Shown in pieces: positions 21,146 through 32,477 of a DNA stretch of 64,000 bases; within the stretch, counting starts at the first letter, position 1; every line of letters begins with the position of its first letter. Source of the stretch: Panulirus ornatus. Its lineage: Eukaryota > Arthropoda > Malacostraca > Decapoda > Palinuridae. The notes beneath the pieces were generated by a model, which saw nothing but the letters and a program-made list of their open reading frames with translations, made no database searches and was not told where the DNA came from. The translations under genes and the position numbers were made by a program. The stretch lies in contig NC_092257.1 of the NCBI RefSeq assembly GCF_036320965.1, forward strand, positions 18,039,913-18,103,912, in the 5' to 3' direction.

Positions 21146-21179
21146 TCAGTGGACTGGACCAGGGAAGAACTAACCAATT

Positions 21180-21815
21180 AACAACACAAACACCCCAGTT
21201 AAGAATTCAACTACTGCCCCTTCCATTTCAACTGCAGTGGTGAACTTCATCTTACACAAGGTTTTCACCAAACCACTTTCCATGACTATCTCATTTTACA
21301 TACTTCCACATCTAAAACATCCCACATCTGTCACCTCTTTGAAAAACCCTTCAAAATACTCATTAATCTCCTCTTTACCTCATTTCTAACTGCTACCACT
21401 TTGCAATTTTTTCCTTTCACCAATGATCCCATTTGTTCTTGCATTTTCTCACACTATTATTGTCCTAAATTTTTTCTTTCTGAAGTTTGCTTATACTCTC
21501 ACCTGAACTCTCATTTGCCCTCTTTTTCAGCACCTGCACCTTCCTCTTGACTTTCTGTTACTTTCACTTGTATACCGCCCAATAACTTGCACTCCTTCCC
21601 TGCAAGTAATGCTCATAAACCTCTCTTTTCTCTTTCTTTTACAGCTTAACTTCATCACCCCATCACTCGCTAACCTTTTTAATGTGCCCACGTCCCTTCC
21701 ACCTTCTGCATGCCTCACATTCTCCCATGCATGTTTGCACTGCTTCTGATAAACCTCTCTTTCCTTACCAATTCTTCCAGCTCCATTTACTGTCACCATT
21801 TGCCATTCTACACTG
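21180..21815 (-). mobile_element. Old LINE-A-like relic, linker region, minus strand
   Basis: Antisense of the linker between endonuclease and reverse transcriptase: from the KMKFTTA-like piece near 21235 to the CTCTTTCTTTTACAGC and CTCCCATGCATGTTTGCAC pieces near 21640-21740. Heavily mutated. Confidence 0.55.
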
Positions 21816-22890
21816 AACTACAGACCAGTTTCCTAATGAATATGAGGTTTAAGATATTGAGAAAGTTAATCAGAAAGCAAATGGAGGACTTACTACAGAG
21901 AAGAAATTACCTAAGAGAGAGATAGCTATGTTTGAGATAAAAGGGAAAGTTACCTACCTATGAATACCTTCAAGATTTATCCAGAATGGCAGGGCTTGTG
22001 TGAAGTATTTTCCACATGTCTTACTTGAGGTATAACACTATTCTTTTTCAGCTGCCACTTGCATTACATAATTATCAATTCTTGGTTCATCTGGGAATGA
22101 TTTTAGCCACACAATAAGTTTTCTTTTAAATGTTGCTGTAGTTTATGCATATCTTGACTGTCAGAAAGCATTTGACATAGTACTGCAGGGAGGCTGATTA
22201 AGAAGATGGAATACTGTGCATGGATAAGGGGGAGACCTCCAATGAACAGATTGTCATAGTGGAACAATGACATATGTCAAAGGAGCCTTCTTATGGTCAG
22301 AGGTCACAAGTGGAATGCTCTAGGGTCCTGTTTAGGGACTGCTGTTATTCTTGATCTATGTAAATGACTTGCCTGAAGGTATGGTACCTCAATATGTTTG
22401 CAGATGATGCATAAGTCATGATACAGGGCTGATGAAATTCAACCCAAGCAAATGTAAAGTAATGAGGTTAAGATAGACTGAAAGAAAGCCTCTGCAGAAT
22501 TATTGTCTAGCAGGAAATAAACTTTAGGATTTTGTTTGTGAGAAGGACTTGAGAGTGATCATTGTCCCAAACCTCTCATCAGAGACCCACATCAGGAGAA
22601 TAGTAAAGGAGACAGACTCTCTTCTGGCGAATATCAGAATAGTTTTCAAGTACTTGGTTAAAGAAATGATTAGCAAGCTGTTCATATTCTCCATAAAACC
22701 AAAATTAGAATGTTCTTAAGTTTGGTCACTACACCTAAAGAAGATATAATTTGTAAAGAAGGTGCAGAAAAGGGCAATAAAGATGGTACCAGAATTAAGA
22801 GAGCAAGGTTACTGGGAAAGGCTAAAGGCACATTTAGACACCCTATCCTGAGTTTTTGAGGAGGATAAGCACATGGTGCTTAGCTCCTTC
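21816..22890 (+). mobile_element. CR1/L2-like LINE relic
   Basis: A different reverse transcriptase lineage on the + strand. LNYRPVS near 21816 is followed by FKILRKLIRKQMEDLL. Near 22150 the sequence reads AYLDCQKAFDIV (first catalytic Asp region), near 22310 a decayed [21 protein letters not shown] box, then FADD remnants near 22400, MKFNPSKCKVMRL near 22440 and KKVQKRAIKMVPELREQGY near 22755. This order is the CR1/L2 type. Stops and shifts throughout. Confidence 0.75.
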
Positions 22891-22894
22891 ATAT

Positions 22895-23010
22895 TTTCCT
22901 TATAGGGGAGGGTTTCCAGCCCCCTGCTTCTACCCCCTTTTGTTGCCCTTTTATGACATGCAGGGAGTATGTGGGAAGTATTTTTTCTTCTCGGTCCTCA
23001 GGGATAGGTA
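22895..23010 (-). mobile_element. Short LINE-derived retroelement, 5' part, antisense
   Basis: GGGGAGGGTTTCCAGCCCCC, GTTGCCCTTTTATGACATGC and TGGGAAGTATTTTTTCTTCT match the head of the short retroelement in antisense. Terminal module missing. Confidence 0.7.
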
Positions 23011-23677
23011 TTAGATAATCACAAAAACAGCAGAGCAAATGAATGGTACACTAGATGAAGGAGCTTGTGAGGTTGGGAGACCGTGATTAGGTCAGTGGGG
23101 CATGGCTGTGAATATGGAGTCTTTGATATTGGTGCAATATTCATAGATAGAGAGTAGGTGTGAGGAATTTTTTTCTTGCATCACTAATGTGTAAACAGTG
23201 AAAAAGCATGGAAAAATAATTATAGAGTATATATCTGCTCTTTCAGGTGGTGAAAAATGTAATACACTATCTTTCTGTCGGTATCTGTGATCCTTTTCCC
23301 ACCTGGAATTCCCTCAAGATGGTGACCACAGTAATAGTTTCCATAACTAGTGAACACTATTTTAGATATTACAGAAGTAAAGTAGTTGGCTTCCTCCAGT
23401 AAGAAAAACTTTAATAAGAATTAATTTACAAGGGGTGGAGGAGCCTAAAAACAAGCAGAATGTGGATATGAAATGTAGGGAAGTTAGGAAGGATGAACTG
23501 GAAATTTTGAGGGATACTCTTTGATTTGAGGTTTGATAATGATCTTCATTGTTAGTATAGTTTGAGGACAACATACCAAATATAAGGAAGATGGGAGATT
23601 CATTATTTTTTTCAAGTGTTACATAATGGATGACTGAGGCCAGTGTGCAGATTTTTGATACAGAGTTATGTTCTCAG
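23011..23677. other. Intron stretch before the acidic exon
   Basis: Mostly unrecognised. Near 23280-23345 (CACCTGGAATTCCCTCAAGATGGTGACCACAG and following) a short piece of the 600-bp noncoding repeat described at 33230 is visible. Confidence 0.45.
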
Positions 23678-23846
23678 GAGTGAGACAAAAAATGCTGAAA
23701 AGGAAGCAGTGGAGGAAGATGATGATGGTAAGTCCTCAGAGGAGAAGGAGAATAAGGATGAACAGAATGTCAGCAAGAGTTTAGATGCTGGAGGGGACAG
23801 TGAAAATATAAAAGAAGAAAAGGAATCTCCAAAGAAAGATAAATCG
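23678..23846 (+). CDS. Pep: Pep-like gene, first acidic Lys/Glu-rich exon
   Basis: Exon of 169 bp between TTATGTTCTCAG and GTAGGT. Its first base completes the Lys codon from 16533-16534. It encodes 56 residues dominated by Glu, Asp, Lys and Ser: SETKNAEKEAVEEDDDGKSS, EEKENKDEQNVSK and KEEKESPKKDKS. Charged low-complexity segments of this kind are common in nuclear RNA-binding proteins and in Pep. The donor GTAGGT is weaker than the others in the gene, but the next exon at 29757 fits phase 0. Confidence 0.8.
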
Positions 23847-24099
23847 GTAGGTTATGAAATTCTAATTTTTTCTTTTTTCTTTTTTTTGAAATAGCTAAAG
23901 GACATGGAGATGTTTCCATTTGATCTTATTTAAAGTTGCTTCTTGATTTGGAGTGTTATTGGTTTATTATACAAAATATTTCAAATATTTTTCACCAGGG
24001 CCTAATTTTCTTACTTTTTCATATGCTTGTGAGATCATTGTAGTCTGGTGCTTTCATTTGCCTTGCAAGGGGATGATCCAGGTATGAATCCTAGCACCT

Positions 24100-25340
24100 A
24101 CGATGCTGGACACCATGCTTCTCAACAGTGACAAAAATTGGTTAGCCATTTTCATAGCCACCCACCTTAGTAGACTCGCTTTCAATGGCTTCACCTCCAA
24201 ATCACTTCAAACTCTATAGTGGAGTTCCCCAAGTAGCAGCTCTTTCTTCAACCCTCTTTAGTGTTTTCTTTCTTGACCTCCCTTTACCTCTGGCAAACCA
24301 CATCATGAAGGTCCTGTCATGTGCAGATGATTTCACAATCATCATAGCAACAACAAACATGCAGCATTACATAGTTGGGACAATGGCTCACCCAGAGCAG
24401 AATGTCCTCATCTCCACAGAAGGCTTCAATCATTCTTAGCCCCAGACAGACATGAATCCACTTCATATCCTCCTGTCACCTTGAATGGACAGTCACCCCT
24501 ACTGAAATATAAACTAATCATTTTAGGCATCACATACAATACACAAATGACATTCACTTCCCATGCCAATAACATCAACACAAATTATGTGGCCTTGGAC
24601 AAGAAAATGAATTCCTAGATATTCTTTACACTCAGCTCATTTGCTGCTCTTTAAACAGGGCCTCTTTTTCCTGACCTTCCATTCCTTCAAAAGCAAATAC
24701 AATAAAGCCTTAAACCACACAAAATAGTATAAACAGAATGATCACTGGCTGCATAACAACTACAGATGCTCAACACTTACACAGTGAAACAAAAATCCTT
24801 CCAGTACAGTCCCACCTAAACATAGCAACTCTCAGTTTTGTGCAGCAGCAATAGGTCCCTCCCACCCAAACCATTCCATATCTAACTGCCAACTTTCGGG
24901 TAGAAATTAAGAGCTGATCCCTGCCTCACATTTCAGTAACCTTTACTCACAAATCCCCTGACCCTCAATATATATAATATATATAACACTGACAAAGCAT
25001 TGAAATAACATGACAAACACCAAACATCTGCTTTCCCAATTCAGTCTTAAACACCTCACCCATCAGAAGCCACACTTCCCAGACAAATATGAGCCTCTCT
25101 TCCCCATGTCTGGTTGGCACATTACCCATCCCCACAATACTACAAACACCATTTCAACATATCCCAAGGTGCAACTACCACAATAAAGATACTGAACACT
25201 TACAACTAAATTGCTATGCTCTCTCCTTGCAAATGGATGCACACACATCACTACATATTGTGACTGTGGTTCAGACCAGTGGCTCTGGCTAGCTTTGTGA
25301 GTGCTGTAGATGCCTTATAAGGACAGAATTGAATCCTGGG
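24100..25340 (+). mobile_element. Relic of Jockey-like non-LTR retrotransposon
   Basis: The best preserved of four relics. Pieces in order: NHFKLYSGVPQVAALSSTLF near 24200 (GVPQGAVLSPTLF box), LSCADDFTII near 24316 (catalytic Asp pair kept), ECPHLHR-type sequence, VTLNGQSPLLKYK near 24480, LIILGITYNTQ, TFTSHANNINTN, and near 24750 a CITTT-like piece. Frameshifts and stops are frequent. The 3' end near 25280-25340 has the AGTGCTGTAGATGCC block also found at 56930. Confidence 0.75.
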
Positions 25341-27510
25341 GCAACAAGTGAGAAAGTAGTAAGTGTGCTTTATGAAAGCTATAAGAAGCAGTGAGGTGTT
25401 TTAATCAAGAGAGTAAGTAGAGAGGAGGATGAGGTGCTTCAGGTGAAGCTGGGTCTATGGCAGGGTTCGTTGATGTCACCTTGGATGTTCAATCTGTTTA
25501 TGGATGGGGTGGTGAGGTATTAGGGGGGTGCAGGAAGGGCTACAGTCTGGCAGGGATGGAGATGGTTGGGAGCTGAGTTGGGTATTGTTTGCTGAGTGGT
25601 TGGGAGCTGAGTCAGGGTATTATTTGCTGAGGACTTTCTTATTGGGGCAGAATCGAGTGAGAAACTACAGAAATTTATTACTGAGTTTGGAAGGAGAAAG
25701 TTTAGACAAATATTAATAAAAGCAAGTTGAAAGCCTTGTGTAAGATGAAATGTGGTAAGGTGGCTAGTATTACAGTTGAAATTCTTAAGAAAGTGTGATT
25801 GTTGTTGACTGGTGCCTGATGAGTGGCATAATGCATATGTGATGCTGTTATATATAGGCAAGTAGAACAAATGTATGTTCAGACTACAGAGGTATAAGTT
25901 TGGGTGTTCCTGGTAAATTATATGTGAGTTAGGTGATTGAAAGGGTGAAGGCATGTACAGGGCATCAGACTGGGGAGGAACATTATGGTTTCAGAATTGG
26001 TAGAGGCTGTGTGGATCAGGCTTTTACTTGAAAGAATGTGTTTAAGGAATGCTTAGAGAAGTAAAAGGTTTTAGATATGGCATTTATCCCTGGGGATGAA
26101 GGAGAAAGAATACTTCCCACGTATTCCCTGCGTGTTGTAGAAGGCGACTAAAAGGGAAGGGAGTGAGGGGCTGGAAATCCTCCCCTCTTGTTTTTAGTTT
26201 TCCAAAAGAAGGAACAGGGGGGGCCAAGTGAGGATATTCCCTCAGAGGCTCAGTCTCAGTTCTTAATGCTACCTTGCTAATGCAGGAAATGGTGAATAGT
26301 ATGAAAAACAAAATATATGGCATTCATGGATATGAAGAAAGCATATGAGAGAGTTATGGAAGGTCTTAGGACTGTATGGTGTGCAAGAAAACTACTAGAA
26401 GCAGTGAGAATTTTTTATCAAGGGTGTAAGACATTTGTATGAGTAGAAAGAGAGGGGTGTGAGTGTTTGCAAGTGAAGGTTGGTATGTGGTGTGGTGTGT
26501 GATATGGCTGTCTAATTTGCATAAGGATAGGGTTGTTAGGAAGGTAAATGTAAGAGTTGGACAGAGAGGCAAATATGCATTCTGTAGGAAGTGAGTCAGT
26601 TGTTGCTTGCTGATGACAGCACTGGTGGCTTTGAGTGAGAAACTGTAGAAGTTGGTGACTGAGTTTGGAAGGATGTGAGAAAGAATATAAGCAAGGTTAC
26701 TAGGTTTAGTAGGGTAGAGGGTCAAATTAGTTGGGTGTGAATTTGAATGGAGAAAATCTTGGGGAAGTGAAGTGTTCTAGGTATTTGGGAGTGGACATGG
26801 TAGTGAAAGTGGAAGTGAATCATAAGATGGGTGAGGGATCATTGAAGAATATATGGAAAGAGAGGTCATTATCTGGGAGAGTGATAGTGGATATGTTCAA
26901 AGGTATAGTAGTCTCAGCAGTGTTGCTATAGATGAGGATGTGCAGAGTAGGGTGGGTGTATTGAAAGTTAAATGTTTTAGGATATGTGGTGTGAGATGGT
27001 TTGATCAAGAAATAATGAAAGGGTACAAGAGAGGTGATTTTATAAAAAAAAAATGAGTGTGGTTGAGAGAACTAAAGAGGGTGTACTGAAATGGTTTGGT
27101 TGCATGAAGAAAATGAGTGAGGAGAGATTGACAGAAAGGAAGTATGTCAGAAGTGGAGGGGTCAAGGAGAAGGGGAGACCAAATTGGAGATGGAAGGATG
27201 GAGTGAAAAAGATATGTGATCAGGACCTGAACATACAGGAGGATGAAAGGCATGCACAAAATAGAGTGAATTGGAAGTTTGTGATATATAGGGGTCAATG
27301 TGCTGCCAGTGGACTGAACCAGGACATGTGAAGCGGCTGGGTGAAAACTATAGAAAAGTCTTTGGGGGCCTGGTTGTAGATAGGGACTGTGGTTTCAGTG
27401 TATTGCACACGATAGCTCGAGATTGGTTATGAGTAAGTGTGGCCTTTCTTTGTGTGTTCTTGGCATTACCTTGTTAATGTGGGAAATGGCAGTCAAGTCT
27501 GAAAAAAGAA
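25341..27510 (+). mobile_element. Old LINE-A-like copy, reverse transcriptase to tail
   Basis: Starts with a GLWQGSLMSPWMFNLFMDGV piece near 25450, jumps back to SEKLQKFITEF and then to KCGKVASI and LLYIGK near 25740-25860, so it is either rearranged or two adjoining copies. It continues through GRGCVDQ near 26010. A short retroelement is inserted at 26088-26314. After it come AFMDMKKAYERV near 26320, LLADDSTGGF-like remains near 26610, YLGVDMVVKVEV near 26780, WFGCMKKMSEERLTERKY near 27090, GRPNWRWKDGVKKICDQDLN near 27175 and the tail to about 27510. Much more decayed than the copies near 10 kb. Confidence 0.75.
26088..26314 (+). mobile_element. Short LINE-derived retroelement with target site duplication
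   Basis: Complete 227-bp unit inserted in an older LINE. It is flanked by a 13-bp direct repeat, ATATGGCATTTAT (26075-26087) and ATATGGCATTCAT (26315-26327), one mismatch. The unit runs CCCTGGGGATGAAGG, GAATACTTCCCACGTATTCC, GTAGAAGGCGACTAAAAGGG, GGCTGGAAATCCTCCCCTC, TTTTCCAAAAGAAGGAACAG, CCAAGTGAGGATATTCCCTC, TACCTTGCTAATGCAGG, GGTGAATAGTATGAAAAACA. The duplication and A-rich 3' end show retrotransposition. No coding capacity. The first two thirds resemble the LINE-A 5' leader at 39665-39800; the end resembles the LINE-A terminal module. Confidence 0.88.
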
Positions 27511-27879
27511 TTGGTGCAGTACAATATATAGGGGTTGAACCAAGGCATAAGAAGCATTCAAGGGAAGCCACAAAATGGTCCAACATGAGTCTACCACTAG
27601 AGCTGTCATTTGAACACAGCAACTGACTCACCTTCATTTGGAATGTGGATATGGGTGAATGAGGCAGTTTTTCCGTATGTTCTATGTGCTGCCTTGCGAA
27701 GACTGAAAACAGCAAACAAGTATGAAAAAAGTGAACCTAAGACACTAATTAATTAGTGAATACATATATGTGTCATTTGGTGTGCCATCACAGTGGTGAG
27801 AATTCAGAATGATTGCAGAAGAACCATCATATTTTTTCAATGATTTTGCTGTGTATGTGTTACTTAAGGTTATCTTCTG

Positions 27880-28293
27880 CTGTACATACATACATTAAAA
27901 ATCATGGCTAAGCAAATCAACATCACTGTCACCCTCTTTTCTAAGGAATTTTCTACAATCTCATCCAGTCAGCTGCTTTGCCACACTTCATCTTTCTCAA
28001 GGCTTTCACTACCACTCCTCTTTTCATCAGACCATTTGCTACCACTCTCACTCTTTGTTCCTTCACATCCAAGACATCCTACATCTGCCTCTCTAATGTC
28101 TTGTACATTCAGCAGTCTTTCAAAATACTTCTTTGGGTGTTACCGCTTCCCTGTGCTCTCTTCTCACTTATGCTCTGAATTGCTCTCGTTCTCTTCACAC
28201 TATTCACCTCCTCCTTGAGTGCCTTCTAATTCCCCCTGAATTTTGCTGATATTCCCATACTCATCTTTCATTTCCTCCTTTTTTCAGCCCCTG
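27880..28293 (-). mobile_element. LINE-A-like copy, inverted 5' segment
   Basis: Antisense of linker and early reverse transcriptase: near 28010 the complement of KALRKMK, near 27970 GKAADWM (young copies have GKAAGLDGI), and 27881-27900 the complement of TTTAATGTATGTATG, which follows the fingers domain in other copies. It joins head-to-head at about 28293 with a + segment that starts about 75 bp further along the same element. Confidence 0.7.
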
Positions 28294-29350
28294 CAAAAGA
28301 GAGAATGAATGTTCCAGTACAGAGGTGTTAGTTTCTTGAGTATACCTGGTAAGTTGTATGGCAGAGTAGTGTGGTTAAGAGGCTGGGGCAGGCACAGACC
28401 ATCAGATATATAATTACTTGGTGTTACCCAAGACCTTTTTAAGGCTCCTGCTGCTCAAGGCTGTGGAGTGAGAAGTTCTTTGACAAGATTCCTTTCAGTG
28501 ATACAACCTTGCTAAAAGTGACTTTTCACTCTGTATAACCTCAAGTAGCTGGAGTATTGAAACACTGTAGAAAACATATGATAGGTGTTAATGAAGTTGC
28601 TTTGTCAAGGGTTCTGTGAATATCTGGTGTAGGAGGAAAGCTGTAAGAATTAATGTGGAATTTATATTGAGAGAGTAAGATGTGTGTGAGGAGGAAGAAA
28701 GGATGGTGAGTGGTTACCTTAGGTGAAGGTGGGTTTGCATCAAGGTTGAGTAATGTCTGTAGCTGTTCCAATGTTAGGGTTTTGGAGTTAGGGTTTGGTC
28801 TGCAGGCATATGGGGTAGAGATTTATGAAGGTGAGTCAGTTGCTGTGTTCAAATGACAGCTCTAGTGGTAGACTCATGTTGGAAATGGCTGAAGCTGTTG
28901 TCTGGGTGAGTGTGTGAAAGGAGGAAGTTGAGAGTTGATGTGAATAACAGTAAGATAATGAGGTTCAGCAGAGGAGAAAGGCATGTCAGTATGATTAGAG
29001 TGAACCTGGAGGAAGTAGCATGTTTGGAATACCTGTAAGTGAACATAGCAGTGGACGGAACTATGGGAGCTGAACAGCACCATAAGGCAGATGAGGAGGC
29101 AAAGATCATGGGTGAGATGGGGAGTGTGTGGAAAGAGAGATCTCTTTCTGTGTGGGTAGAGATGGGAATGTTTGATTATATAGCAGTCCTTACAGTTTCA
29201 TAAGGATAAGAGGTATCGGGCCTGGTTATGGATGGGGGGTTTTGGTTTTGGTGCTTTGTGCATGACAACTAAAGTTTGGATATGAGTGAATGAGTATGTT
29301 CCTTGTTCTTGGCACTTCTTTGCTAATGCATAAACATGCAGCAAGTATGA
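28294..29350 (+). mobile_element. LINE-A-like copy, direct 3' segment
   Basis: Begins at the position of SNYRGISLLSIPGKLYGR (AGAGGTGTTAGTTTCTTGAG, TATACCTGGTAAGTTGTATG) and runs through LREVYGVGGK-like, ADFV-like and YLVNIAVDGT-like remains to a tail with CTTGTTCTTGGCACTTCTTT and AAACATGCAGCAAGTATGAA at 29300-29350. Many stops. With 27880-28293 it makes one element whose 5' portion is inverted. Confidence 0.7.
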
Positions 29351-29756
29351 AAAGAGATTATTTCATTGAAGGGGTAGGTAATGGTCTGCATGATGTTTAT
29401 GTAGACATTTGATTAAGGTATTTTGTTTCTGCTTTGATTTACTGTAAGTGTTCAGAGCTTAATCAGTCACATATTCAGGTATGTTTTAGGCCAAAATGCA
29501 TGGCTATTCAAGAAAACAAATAATCCTTACACAGTTAATGAAGGTTTGACTGTAATTTCTGATTGCCTTTCCTCCTTGTGACTTTAGTTTGGTTCTGTTG
29601 ATTATTAGTTGGAGAAATGCCACTTTTTTCCTAACCATGTGAATGTTTCATCAGGATTCATCATGAAACACTGTAGATAGGTACCTTTCAGTGCACTAGC
29701 AACATATGCTACAGGTCAGTTAGAAGGCAACTCATCCAAAACCATTTTATTTACAG
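29351..29756. other. Intron stretch with nothing recognised
   Basis: No repeat or open frame recognised. It ends in the acceptor AACCATTTTATTTACAG of the exon at 29757. Confidence 0.5.
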
Positions 29757-29825
29757 AAATATTCAGCTCCCACAGAAGCACTAAAATGTCACGTGTGCAA
29801 CTTCACGCAATTTAATTCTGCTAAA
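29757..29825 (+). CDS. Pep: Pep-like gene, first half of zinc finger 1
   Basis: Short exon of 69 bp, phase 0 on both sides, between TTTATTTACAG and GTAAGT. It encodes KYSAPTEALKCHVCNFTQFN and ends SAK. The Cys-x2-Cys of the first finger (CHVC) is here; the two His ligands lie in the next exon at 32349, so an intron of 2.5 kb splits the finger. The spliced finger has Cys-x2-Cys-x13-His-x5-His, the long spacing of the matrin/U1-like C2H2 class that binds RNA or double-stranded RNA in several family members. Confidence 0.88.
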
Positions 29826-30320
29826 GTAAGTAGAGTTGTTTATTTTGTCACCTATGATAGAGGTAATATAGGAACTCATTATGGTGCTAATAGCACTTAG
29901 AAATCTTGTAAGCAAAAGCTAGATGATCAAACTTACCTGCTGAGTACTACATAACTTAGTCAAGAGGTGTGTGAACAAACTACTCTCAAGTAGGTGGGGA
30001 ATTTATAAGTTTGATTAAGGGAACTAAAATTGTGCTTTGAGTAGTGTTGAGTCTAAGAATTGAAAGACAAGATTTAACAAAGGGAACTAAACTTGTGCTT
30101 TAAGGAAAGTGTTGAGTCTGAGAATTGAAAGACTAGATATAACAAGATAAGCTTTCTCAGAAAAAATATTGTGTAGAAGGAAGTTTGAAAAACAGCAGGC
30201 CCAAATGTATAAGCAGTACTCCGTGTGGGGATAGGTCAACCATGTGTATTTCTTTGGGGTGAATTCTGTTGAGTTTAGAAATGCCTTTATCCCAAGTGTG
30301 GGAGCAGTACATATGGAAAT
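29826..30320. other. Intron stretch with a small direct duplication
   Basis: AATTGAAAGACAAGATTTAA near 30057 and AATTGAAAGACTAGATATAA near 30122, each preceded by related AGTGTTGAGTCTRAG sequence, show a degraded duplication of about 65 bp. Nothing else recognised. Confidence 0.5.
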
Positions 30321-30980
30321 ATGGGTCAGTCCTTTGTGGAGTTTAATGTCAGCAATGTCTGTTCCTGGCACTACCTTACTGATGTGGGAAATAGCAAACA
30401 TAAATGAAAAAAAAGTATTATTGCCATGTATTACATAATGAGGAAAACAGTTTAAGATCCATCTTCTACAACCACATCTGATGGGATTAGCAGGTTGACT
30501 AGTATTCTTTTCCTTCCTTAAGCTATGGAGTTTTATTGGTGGAGTTGAGTAAGTTGTTTGCTGATGACATTGTACTGGGGACAGATTTAAGTGAGAAAGC
30601 TGGTGTGTGAGATAGGGGATTATTGAGAGCCGAAGTTTGGGAGGCTGTTAGATATAGGAGTGAAATGACACAGGTTATGTTGAGTGTGAGTTTGATTGGA
30701 GAGAACTTGGAGGAAGTGGAGTGTCTTAGATACTCTAGCTGGAAATGGACATGTCATTGAATGGATAGATCGGAGCTGAAGTAAACCATAAGGTGGGTGA
30801 GGGGGCAAAGGTCCAGGATGCATTGAGGAATATATAGAAAGAGAGGTTACTGTATATAAGTGCAAAGATGGGTTTTGTTGTATGAGTATGAGGTATGGGC
30901 TGAGACAAAAATGTGAAGAAGAGAGTGGATTTGTTGAAAAGGAAAAAACTGAGGACAATAAGTGGTGGGAGGGGGAGAGG
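30321..30980 (+). mobile_element. Old LINE-A-like tail and reverse transcriptase fragments
   Basis: A terminal module relic (CTGTTCCTGGCACTACCTTA, GATGTGGGAAATAGC) lies at 30355-30400. After a short gap a second fragment (30520-30980) reads LSKLFADDIVLGTDLSE, then ENLEEVECLRY, a decayed AVNHKVGEGAKV and an EVWAETKM-like piece. Each is a corrupt version of the corresponding LINE-A segment. Confidence 0.65.
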
Positions 30981-32348
30981 TTTCTTAAGTTTTGCAATTC
31001 TCCCCATCTCTTACCACAAGAATTTTTTCTTGTAGACATCTCAGGCTAGATTCAGGAGCCTAACACGGAAGCTGTGGATTTTGAAATTTACACATTGATT
31101 TTTTTTGTTTTAACAATATTAGGTTTAGATAGGGGTAATAACAGATGATTCACATAATATTCATGTCAGCATTTAAAGACAGGTTGAGGAAATAGATCAC
31201 AGATTCTCTTCATCAGAAAACATAGTACCAGTTCATTTTTGCTTGCCACATACTTTACTGAACCTTTGACCTCTGAGTATGTCGTATGATTAGAATGTAA
31301 ATCCCAGTGCTTTCTTTAAATATACTGTCAAGCTCTTGATGATTTTTAACTTTCTTCTTTTGTATTGTCATGGATATACCTTTTTACAATATTTGATGTG
31401 TTTGTCTCCTGTATCTAGAGTAGTAATGTGGCTGATGTATTGGTATCATAAGTATCAGCCACTTTTGGCAATACGTCAGTCTTGCTAAAGTTTTGGTAAT
31501 GCTGCTTATATTATGTAAAAATAATGAGTGAGTGTGAAATTTTAGCAAAGTATTTGAGGGATTATTTTTTTCTATGTATCATTCTTAGTGTTGCTGTGCT
31601 TTATATATATAAAACCATACATACAATTAATTTCATCAGTGTACCATTGCTCGTATAAAAATGGATATGAAGTTCAAGGCACATACTTGAAAGTAATGTA
31701 TTAAACTTTTTTATTCAGATTCTTAACACTTTTATTTCTTTATGCATGAAAATGATGCAACTAGTCTAAATGTTTTTATTGATGTGTTGTGGGTTTAGTT
31801 TGTTCAAAGTTTTATGATAAGTATAAAAGATGTCAAATTTGAAACTAATTTACCTTAAGGAGAAAAATTAAAAAGACTGTTTGGCTTGTTTATCCATATT
31901 GCTATTCATGACTATGTTTGGCTTGTTTATCTCCATATTGCTATTCAGACTACAGAAGCCCATATGTTTTAATCAATTTATGAACTGTATCATATTTCAC
32001 TTTCATGGCTGAAGATAGTCAAAGTATGGCATCTTTGCAATTATGCTTTTTTACATGCCCTTACTAAACATAGCTTAGTCTGATGAAAATTGAATAATAA
32101 GATTATGACATAACCACATTAGAAATAAGCAAAAACATAACAGGATGCAAATTTAGAAGATTTTCTATTTTTCAGTTGTATCAGTACAGTGTGATCACTA
32201 AATTATGATATTGTTATCAGCTAAAATTTTGATGGTACTTCTCTAATGTAGAGTTCAATGGATATTTCTGGAAAAGATTGATTTATGTATTATTTCAGCT
32301 TTTGCTTTGATAATTCTACATTCTCATGATTTTCTTATTTCTTTATAG
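30981..32348. other. AT-rich intron stretch, nothing recognised
   Basis: About 1.35 kb without repeats or frames that I can identify, the longest unexplained unique-looking intron block here. A small duplication of GTTTGGCTTGTTTATC-CCATATTGCTATTCA occurs at about 31879-31946. It ends in the acceptor TTTATTTCTTTATAG. Confidence 0.5.
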
Positions 32349-32450
32349 GGTTTCAGGAATCATCTAGAGAGTACTAATCATGAGAAAATGGAACAAGCCT
32401 TTCATACCAAGGGTGCTGCAATCCTCCACTTTTTAAGGTCCCAGTCCAAG
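32349..32450 (+). CDS. Pep: Pep-like gene, second half of zinc finger 1
   Basis: Exon of 102 bp, phase 0, between TTCTTTATAG and GTAACT. It encodes GFRNHLESTNHEKMEQAF, then HTKGAAILHFLRSQSK. The two His of finger 1 are the H of GFRNH and the H of STNH. The GFRNHLESTNH shape is close to the matrin-type finger helix. The 34 residues end in a hydrophobic/basic segment that leads to the next exon at 37028. LINE sequence begins only about 30 bp after the donor. Confidence 0.88.
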
Positions 32451-32477
32451 GTAACTGCCATTTTTATAGATATATTA

